A stretch of 64,000 nucleotides of DNA from positions 1-64,000 of the forward strand of contig VOPW01000001.1 in the NCBI GenBank assembly GCA_007994965.1, read 5' to 3'. The position numbers and the translations under genes were made by a program. Origin of the DNA: Piscinibacter aquaticus (lineage in GTDB: Bacteria > Pseudomonadota > Gammaproteobacteria > Burkholderiales > Burkholderiaceae_C). Positions 57,871 through 64,000 of the stretch are shown in pieces. The stretch's first letter is position 1. Each line of letters starts with the position of its first letter. The notes under the pieces were generated by a model. It made no database searches. It was not told where the DNA came from and saw only the letters and a program-made list of their open reading frames with translations.

Positions 57871-60108
57871 TCAGGCGTGCCAGTCGTCCGGCGTGCGCTG
57901 GCCGCGCGGGGCGATCTCATCGGGGGCGCGGGCGGCGCGTGGCGTCGCGCGCGACGCGGGCGTTGCCGCCTCGGCGGCCAGCTGGCCCAGCGATGCGGCG
58001 TCGAAGATCAGCGCGACCTCGCCGTTGCCGAGGATGGTCGAGCCGGAGATGCCGCGCAGGCTGCGGAACATGCTGCCGAGCGGCTTGATGACGGTCTGGT
58101 GCTGGCCGAGCAGGTTGTCGACGATCACGCCGCAGCGCTGCGCGCCGGACTGGATCACGACCACGCTGCAGCGCGGCGGCACCTCGCCGTCCAGGGCGTA
58201 CAGCTCGCGCAGCCCGACCACCGGCAGGGCGCGGCCGCGCAGTTCGACCACGCCGCGACCGCGGCTGTCGAGCGTGGCGGTCACGGCGCGGTTCTCGATC
58301 ACCTCGACGACGGTCTCCAGCGGGAAGATGAACTTGCTCGCGCCGACGCCGACGAGGAAGCCGTCGATGATGGCCAGGGTCAGCGGCAGGCGGATCTCGA
58401 TGGTGCTGCCGGCGCCCTCGGTGCTGTCGATCGTGACCGAGCCGCGCAGCGCCTCGATGTTGCTGCGCACCACGTCCATGCCGACGCCGCGGCCGCTGAG
58501 GTTGGTGACCTTCTCGGCGGTGGAGAAGCCGGCGGCGAAGATCAGCTGCAGGATCTGCTCGTCGGGCGGCACCACGCCGCGCTCGACGAGCCGCGCTCCC
58601 AGGCGCGCTCGAGCACGCGCTGGCGCTGGATGCCGCGGCCGTCGTCGACGATGCGGATGACGATGCTGCCGGACTCGTGGAAGGCCGACAGCGTCAGCCT
58701 GCCCTGGCCGGGCTTGCCAGCGGCCTGGCGCTGCTCGGGGGTCTCCAGGCCGTGGTCAGGGCGTTGCGCACCGGTGCATCAGCGGGTCGGCGATGCGCTC
58801 GACCACCGACTTGTCCAGCTCGGTGTCGCCGCCGACGATCTCCAGCGCGACGTCCTTGCCCAGCTCGGCCGCGGTGTCGCGCACGACGCGGCGAAAGCGC
58901 GAGAAGGTCTCGCCGATGGGCACCATGCGCAGCTGCAGCGTGCCGTTGCGGATGTCCTCGACGAGGCGGCCGATCTGCTCGTTGGCCTCGACCAGCGCGC
59001 CCTGGCGGGTCTGGCGGGCCATCAGCGTGGCGCCGGCGCTGGCGATCACCAACTCGCCCAGCAGGTTGATCACCGCGTCCAGCCGGTCGGCCTGCACGCG
59101 GATGTAGCGCGTGCCGTCGGACGCAGCAGCGCCCTCGCGAGTCTTCTGCTGCCTGCTCAGCGCCGCCTCGACGATCTTCGGGTGTACGCCGGCCTCGGCC
59201 TGCAGGATCTCGCCGATGCGCGGCGCCGGCCCGACGGCGCCGGCCTCGCTCTGCCGGCGCAGTGCCTGGTCGATCTGCGCGAAGTTCACCACGCCGATCG
59301 ACATCAGGATCTCGCCCAGGCGCGGGCTCTCGGGCAGGCTCTCGACCATCTCCGCGAGCTGCTCGGGCGACACGTCCGGCCCCAGGATGTGCAGCTGCGC
59401 GTCCTCGCGCACGAAGCTGAACGCGTTCTCGATCGCCTCGCGGCCCTGCCCGGTCTCGAGTACGAACACGAAGCCGAGGTGGCAGCGCTCCGGATCCAGC
59501 GATTCGAGGTCGGGGACGGCCGCGACGTCGCAGCCGATGGCGGTGACCGCGCCGAGCTTCTCGACGTAGTGCAGGATGGCCAGCGGGTCCATGCCGTTGC
59601 GCAGGGTCTCGGCGCCGAACGTCACCGAGACGTGCCAGCGCGCACGCGCATCGGCCGCCGGCGCGGCAGTGGCCGGTGACGTCGTGGCCGCCGGCGCCGG
59701 CGCGGCGAGGGCATGCAGCCGGCCGATCAGGCCGGCGCGCAGGTCGCGGCCCGTCGGGTCGTCGTTGCCGTGTCCGGCGGCATCCACCAGGCGGCGGATC
59801 TGGTCGTTGCACTGCAGGAGCAGCGTGGAGATCTCTTCCGTCAGCGCGATCTCGCCCTCGCGCAGTCGATCGAGCAGCGTCTCGACGTGGTGCGTGAAGC
59901 CGACCACCGCGTCGAGGCCGAAGATGCCGGCCGATCCCTTCACGGTGTGGGCGCAGCGGAACAGGGCGTCGAGCAGCGCGCGGTCGCCGGGGGCGTCCTC
60001 CAGCTGCAGCAGCAGCAGCTCGATGGTGGCGATCTGTTCCTGGGCTTCGCCGATGAAGGCCGGCAGCGCCTCGGCGATGTAGGCGGTGTCGTGGTCGTGC
60101 GGGGTCAT
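57871..60108 (-). CDS. cheA: CheA, chemotaxis histidine kinase (three frame breaks)
   Basis: CheA autophosphorylates and passes phosphate to CheY and CheB. P1 has the phosphorylated His at residue 54 (CAHTVKGSAG). A regulatory domain covers residues about 155-245 (WHVSVTFGAETLRNGMDP). Then come two short repeats (RLGEILMSIGVV and RIGEILQAEAGV), P3, and P4 with H, N and G boxes (LMHLVRNALDHGLETP, VDDGRGI, GRGVGMDVV). A P5 CheW-like end closes the protein. Breaks lie at 58771-58773 and 58756-58759 (both CCTGG) and at 58589-58592 (one C lost). Repaired length is about 747 residues. ATG 60108 overlaps the STAS stop. Confidence 0.94.
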
Positions 60109-60392
60109 GCTGGGTCTCCGGCGTCGATCAGATCGGCGAGGCCGAGCCGGCGGCAAGCGCTGTCAAGCGCGCCGCTCGGCCCGACGAGCTGCAGCGCGCG
60201 TTCGCGCGCAGCGAGGCTGCGGCGCAGGGCGAGCAGCAGTTGCACGCCGGCGCCGTCCACCTCGGTCACGCCGGCAGCGTCGACACGCAGCGGGCCCTCG
60301 GCGGGGGCGGACAGTGCGGCCAGCCGGGCGGCGCGTGTCTCGGCGGCGGTGTAGATGGTCAGTTCGGTGGGCAGGGCGAAGGTGCAGGTCAT
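60105..60392 (-). CDS. STAS-domain protein
   Basis: The 95-residue protein is a single STAS domain (ELTIYTAAETRAARLAALS, LRVDAAGVTEVDGAGVQLLLALRRSLAARERALQLVGPS). VDGAG is the phosphorylation-site-like region of anti-sigma antagonists, but Ser is replaced by Gly/Ala here (EVDGAG). Small STAS proteins occur between cheY and cheA in several betaproteobacterial chemotaxis operons; their role is not settled. It is coupled to cheA by an ATGA overlap. Confidence 0.85.
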   Translation of the reverse strand: MTCTFALPTELTIYTAAETRAARLAALSAPAEGPLRVDAAGVTEVDGAGVQLLLALRRSLAARERALQLVGPSGALDSACRRLGLADLIDAGDPA

Positions 60393-60401
60393 GTCGGCTC
60401 C

Positions 60402-60773
60402 TCAGGGCAGGACGAGCTTGGAGACCGCGTCCAGCAGCTGCGGCGGATTGAAGGGCTTGACGATCCAGGCCTTGGCGCCGGCGGCGCGGCCCTGCTCCTT
60501 CTTCGCGTCCTGGCCCTCGGTGGTGAGCATCACCACCGGGGCGAACTTGTGGCGCGGGTGCTGCTTGAGCTGCTTGACGAAGGTGATGCCGTCCATGTTG
60601 GGCATGTTCACGTCGCTGACGATCAGGTGAACCTTGGCGAGCTGCTCGAGGCGCGACAGCGCCTCCTGCCCGTCGCCGGCTTCCTGCACCTCGTAGCCGG
60701 CGCGCTGCAGGGCGAGCTTGACGACCGTGCGCAGCGAGCTCGAGTCGTCGACGATCAGGATGGTCTTGGCCAT
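60402..60773 (-). CDS. cheY: CheY-type response regulator
   Basis: The 123-residue protein is a single receiver domain. It has the acidic pair D9-D10 (ILIVDDSSS), phosphoacceptor D54 (LIVSDVNMPNMDG), the Thr of MLTTEG and the Lys of WIVKPFNPPQL. Phosphorylated by CheA, it would bind the flagellar switch. It is 9 bp before the STAS gene and 18 bp after the receptor-like gene. Confidence 0.95.
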   Translation of the reverse strand: MAKTILIVDDSSSLRTVVKLALQRAGYEVQEAGDGQEALSRLEQLAKVHLIVSDVNMPNMDGITFVKQLKQHPRHKFAPVVMLTTEGQDAKKEQGRAAGAKAWIVKPFNPPQLLDAVSKLVLP

Positions 60774-60791
60774 GTCGTGGGATCCCCGGGG

Positions 60792-61830
60792 TCAGAAGAA
60801 CGTGGTATCGCCGGCGGTGACGCTGGCCGCTGCCGCGGAGGGGCTGGAGGCGGCGTGCTGCTCGGCGGTGGTGTAGCCGGCGCACAGCAGGGCGCGCCAC
60901 TCGTCGGCATCGGGAGGCGAACCGCCCTCGAGTGCGGCGCGCTGGCGCGCCGAGGCGGCGCGCATCGAGTCGCACACCGGTCGAGGATCTGGTTGACGCG
61001 GTCCTGGAACTGGAAGGCGATCATCAGCTGCTCGACCTGCCCGCGCACCGTCTCGCCGCGGGCGCGCAGCTGTGCGGCGCGCTGATTGAGCTGCTCCACG
61101 GCGCCGTCGACGTCGCTGATGACTTCGTGGATGGTCGTGCGCGAGCGCTCGATGCTTGCGGCGTCGCGCACGCCGTGGCCGTCGGCACGGGCCAGCACGC
61201 CCGTCATGTGCTCGCCGAACTGATGGACTGGTCGGCGATGCGTCGTCCGGTCTGGCCCGATTCACCGGAGAGGCGGCGCACCTCGGCCGCCACGACCGCG
61301 AAGCCGCGGCCGCTCTCGCCGGCGCGGGCAGCCTCGATCGCCGCGTTGATGGACAGCAGGTTGGTCTGGCGCGCGAGCTTGCCCACGTCCTCTGCCATGT
61401 CGACGAGGACGCGCGAGCTCCCGGCGAGTTCTCGCACCGAGCCGAGCATCTCCTCGCGGGCGTGCACCGAATCGTGCAGGCCACTCAGCAACTCCTGAAG
61501 CCGCTGCTCGCAGCGGGCCAGCACGGCAGCGCGCGCATCGAGGGTGGGCGGGGTCACGACGCTCTCGACGCTCGGGGCGATGATCTGGTCCAGCTCGGCG
61601 AGGATGGCGGTGAAGCCGTCCAACAGGCTGGCCGTGGCCTCGCGCATCTGCGACTGTGCCGTGCCGATGTGGGTGGTCCACAGCGCGGTCGCCTCGTCGA
61701 AGCGTTCAGCGTGGGCGTGCGCGGCCGGCGTGGCGACCGACTTCGATGACTGCCCGCGGCGGAGCAGGCGCTCGAGCCACTGCGGCCAGCGGCCGCGGGG
61801 CGCCGAATGGGAGGCGAGGGCGGAGCTCAT
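60792..61830 (-). CDS. Receptor-like chemotaxis protein with CheZ-like C-terminal motif (two frameshifts)
   Basis: The protein of about 347 residues has no membrane segment. The first half includes a compact MCP-like signalling helix pair ([60 protein letters not shown]). The second half is a long helix ([45 protein letters not shown]). [10 protein letters not shown] resembles the D-x-x-x-Q active-site motif of CheZ. It ends in AGDTTFF. Breaks are at 61227-61229 (CCAGG read as CCAG) and 60977-60979 (CCAGG read as CCGG). It is the first gene of the operon and directly upstream of cheY; the cluster has no separate cheZ. Confidence 0.8.
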
Positions 61831-62169
61831 GTGCAGCCTGTTGATCGATTTGTCGTTTGTTGTGTTTCATTATGATTATTTTTGGAAGGCGTAGATATCA
61901 GTTAGAACCTGCTGCATCACACAAAGCGGCAAAAATGCGCGAAAGCTCACCGTGCCGGCGCATCGTTCCGACAACATGGCTGAAGGGGGCGAAGCAATGG
62001 GGCCGCCGAGCCGCGCGGCAAGGCCGGGGCTTCAAGCGAGTTCGGCTCTCCCGCGACGGGGGCGTGCCAGCCGCATGGGCTGCGGCGCGGGGGCCGGGCC
62101 GCGGCGCCGCCGGCGGCGCGGCCAGTGCGGGACGCCGGTGGCGGCGTCGGCCCGCTGGGCGAGACCGGG
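61831..62169. other. Gene-free stretch upstream of the chemotaxis operon
   Basis: These 339 bases hold no convincing gene. Positions about 61838-61935 are strikingly A+T-rich for this genome and include TTGATCGATTTGTCG and TCATTATGATTATTTTTGG, consistent with the promoter region of the minus-strand chemotaxis operon. I could not fix a sigma-28 or sigma-70 promoter with confidence. The rest (61940-62169) is G+C-rich and appears non-coding beyond the end of the chalcone isomerase-like gene. Confidence 0.5.
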
Positions 62170-62786
62170 TTACTGGTTGAAGGGTCGCGCGGCGCTGGTG
62201 CCTTGCCCAGCAGCGCTTCCTTCAGCTGCGAGTCGGCCGGGTTGTTGCCCAGCCAGATCTTCATCATGGCGGAGAAGAACTCCGGCTCCTTGATCGGCTC
62301 GCCGGCCGCCTTGCCGTTGATCAGCACCGTGGTGCCGACGCCCGGTACCCAGTCGACCGAGAAGTTCTCGCCGGCCGTGAGCTTCTTGCGCAGCGAGAAG
62401 ATCTCGCTCATGCGGATGGTGCCGGCGATCGACTTGGAGAACTCCTCGCGCGGCGCGTTGTCCTGCATGCCGCGGGTGAAGAGCTTGCCGAGTTCGTTGC
62501 CGTCGATGTCGCGCAGCATCACGATGTGCATGCGTTTGGCGCCGGGCGCGGCCAGCACCGCTTCGGTGGTGGCGGCCTTGGTGCCGAGATAGAACCCTGC
62601 GGTATAGACCTTGAACACCGCCTTGTAGCGGATGCCTGCGCCATTGAGCTGCAGTCGGCTGTTGGCCACCTGCACGCTGGGTTCGTACTTGACGCCGCCA
62701 ACTTCGGTGGCCGATTGCGCCAGCGCGAGCGGGCTGCTGCACAAGGCCGCCAGCGCGGCCGAGACGATGAGGGTGCGACGGATCAC
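62170..62786 (-). CDS. Chalcone isomerase-like periplasmic protein (one frameshift near the end)
   Basis: The 205-residue product has a signal peptide (LIVSAALAALCSSPLALAQ) and the bacterial chalcone isomerase-like domain. The domain is seen in LNGAGIRYKAVFKVYTAGFYLG, RMHIVMLRDIDGNELGKLFTRGM, GVGTTVLINGKAAGEPIKEPEFFSAMMKIWLG and ADSQLKEALLG. These bacterial proteins lack known flavonoid activity. At 62195-62197 one G is missing (CCAGG read as CCAG). With it the protein ends KAPGAARPFNQ at 62170; without it a spurious tail of about 75 residues follows. Confidence 0.85.
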
Positions 62787-63169
62787 GGCGCTCTCCTGTG
62801 AAGTTTGCCGGCCGGGTAGGCCGCGAAGCCGCCGAGTGTGTCAAAGGCCCACGCGCGCTGTCCATGGCGAAATCCACGACTCGGGAGGCCTCCCCAGGTG
62901 CTTCGTGCCCACTGCTACACTCGGCGCCCATGTTTTCGACGCGCAAGCAAACCAAGGGGTCGCACGACCGGGGAGCGGCCCTGGCGCCGCTCCTTCCGCC
63001 TCGCCGGGCGCTGACCCGGCGCGTTTGCCTGCCGCGGGGCGCCGCGACCGACCATGAAGCGTTGCGCCCATCGGCTCCACCGGCCGCCTCCATCGGCGTG
63101 CCGCCATTCCGGATCGAATCGTCATGCAGGCGCGCCCAGCGCCTGCCGGGCCGTGGAGGGCCCTGACCC
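62787..63169. other. Gene-free stretch upstream of trpE
   Basis: The 383-bp gap between the chalcone isomerase-like gene and trpE holds no supported gene; a possible 78-residue frame from 62931 has atypical composition. It includes a perfect hairpin (GGAGCGGC at 62972-62979, 6-nt loop, GCCGCTCC at 62986-62993) about 180 bp before trpE, and a possible -10-like TACACT near 62917. I see no leader peptide with tandem Trp codons, so classical trp attenuation is not supported. Confidence 0.45.
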
Positions 63170-64000
63170 GTGATCACCGAACTCGAATTCAAGAGCCTCG
63201 CCTCGCAGGGCTACAACCGCATCCCGCTGCTCACCGAGGCCTTCGCCGATCTCGAGACGCCGCTGTCGCTGTACCTCAAGCTCGCCTACGGCAACGGCGG
63301 CGGCAAGCACAGCTTCCTGCTCGAGTCCGTCGTCGGTGGCGAGCGCTTCGGCCGCTATTCCTTCATCGGCCTGCCGGCGCGCACGCTGCTGCGCGCCACC
63401 GGCTTCAAGACCGAAGTGGTCACGGACGGCGTGGTGGTCGAGACGCACGACGGCAATCCGCTGGATTTCGTCGCCGAGTACCAGAAGCGCTTCAAGGTGG
63501 CGCTGCGCCCGGGGCTGCCGCGCTTCTGCGGCGGCCTGGCCGGCTACTTCGGTTACGACGCAGTGCGCTACATCGAGCCCAAGCTGGCGAAGACGTGGAA
63601 GGACGGCGGCATCGACACGCCCGACATCCTGCTGCTGCAGTGCGAGGAGCTGGCGGTCATCGACAACCTCTCCGGGCGCCTGTACCTGATCGTCTATGCC
63701 AACCCGGCCGAGCCGGAGGCCTACTTCAAGGCCAAGCGACGCCTGGCCGAACTGGGTGACAAGCTGCGCTACAGCGTCACCGCGCCGCAGGTCAAGCGCG
63801 TGGCGGCGCACGGCGTGGAACGTGAGTTCGCCAAGGCCGATTACCTCGCCGCGGTGGAGAAGGGCAAGGAGTACATCGCCGCCGGCGACATGATGCAGGT
63901 GCAGATCGGCCAGCGGCTGCGCAAGCGCTACACCGAGAGCCCGCTGTCGCTGTACCGGGCGCTGCGCTCGCTGAACCCGTCGCCCTACATGTTCTTCTAC
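63170..64000 (+). CDS. trpE: Anthranilate synthase component I (N-terminal part; continues outside window)
   Basis: TrpE with TrpG converts chorismate to anthranilate, the first step of tryptophan synthesis. About 277 residues are visible. ITELEFKSLASQGYNRIPL, ETPLSLYLKL and SFLLESVVGGERFGRYSFIGLP form the N-terminal domain with the tryptophan-feedback site (LLES). DYLAAVEKGKEYIAAGDMMQVQIGQRLRKRY and LNPSPYMFFY begin the chorismate-binding domain. GTG 63170 is preceded by GGAGGG at 63155-63160. The usual neighbour gph is absent upstream. Confidence 0.96.
   Translation, partial: MITELEFKSLASQGYNRIPLLTEAFADLETPLSLYLKLAYGNGGGKHSFLLESVVGGERFGRYSFIGLPARTLLRATGFKTEVVTDGVVVETHDGNPLDFVAEYQKRFKVALRPGLPRFCGGLAGYFGYDAVRYIEPKLAKTWKDGGIDTPDILLLQCEELAVIDNLSGRLYLIVYANPAEPEAYFKAKRRLAELGDKLRYSVTAPQVKRVAAHGVEREFAKADYLAAVEKGKEYIAAGDMMQVQIGQRLRKRYTESPLSLYRALRSLNPSPYMFFY

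Noticed and set aside
57871-60108. cheA, cheR, rpe, napA and others as true pseudogenes
   Set aside because: Breaks are single short indels at a recurring CCWGG context or in homopolymers, with conserved sequence on both sides and no other decay; sequencing error is the simpler explanation.
62931-63166. Possible 78-residue gene upstream of trpE (start at the ATG near 62931)
   Set aside because: No ribosome binding site, atypical composition, no recognisable family, and no tandem Trp codons for a leader peptide.

Overview
The window is about 70% G+C and its genes have the codon usage, families and order expected of a betaproteobacterium in the order Burkholderiales (Rubrivivax/Leptothrix/Piscinibacter-like). 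This assignment rests on family recognition, not on a search. No tRNA, rRNA, CRISPR array, insertion sequence or integrase was seen. Many genes carry short indels: I count roughly 40 reading-frame breaks, and about two thirds are repaired by restoring a CCTGG or CCAGG pentamer. They look like systematic sequencing error at a modified CCWGG site, not gene decay, so broken genes are annotated here as single CDSs with the break position given.

Region 1 (1-2151): the tail of a Gcr-type site-specific recombinase gene, apaG, and divergent rpe. In related bacteria rpe is normally followed by gph and the trp genes. Here trpE appears only at 63170, so about 61 kb lies between them.

Region 2 (2168-13269): respiratory nitrate reduction and cofactor supply. 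napDAGHBC encodes a periplasmic nitrate reductase. napF is divergent and is followed by a chemoreceptor with a C-terminal Cache domain. mobB (molybdenum cofactor) sits downstream. A perfect FNR/Dnr-type palindrome lies in the napF-napD gap and a second lies before a nitronate monooxygenase gene. A LysE-type exporter and a small periplasmic protein lie between.

Region 3 (13289-27219): mixed genes. These are a TPR protein with a degenerate EAL domain, a Cache chemoreceptor, a B12-dependent ribonucleotide reductase, a BioF2/GNAT-like acyltransferase, a PAP2 phosphatase, outer membrane phospholipase A, a YdjM-like membrane protein, a Nudix hydrolase, a hemerythrin, a DUF454 protein and a CDF metal exporter.

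Region 4 (27244-44433): a 17-gene co-directional cluster read on the minus strand. It starts with an ApbE flavin transferase and a large c-type-heme beta-propeller lipoprotein. It continues through two outer-membrane barrels, TlpA/DUF4266/DUF3570, several TPR proteins, and a TolQ/TolR/TolR plus AgmX/TonB-like motor module. This combination, recalling the myxobacterial Agl-Glt machinery joined to a redox module, is the best candidate for an undescribed system.

Region 5 (44630-49276): a GntR-controlled catabolic operon (GntR, phytanoyl-CoA-type dioxygenase, SAF-domain oxidoreductase, D-aminoacylase-type amidohydrolase), with a 12-bp palindromic operator candidate in front.

Region 6 (49402-61830): a PAS-GGDEF diguanylate cyclase, argG, a REP-like element, and a nine-gene chemotaxis operon (receptor-like protein, cheY, STAS, cheA, cheR, PAS receptor, cheW, cheD, cheB). 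Region 7: a chalcone isomerase-like periplasmic protein and the start of trpE. Nap, mobB, the oxygen-independent reductase, the hemerythrin and the FNR boxes together suggest a motile facultative anaerobe that respires nitrate.
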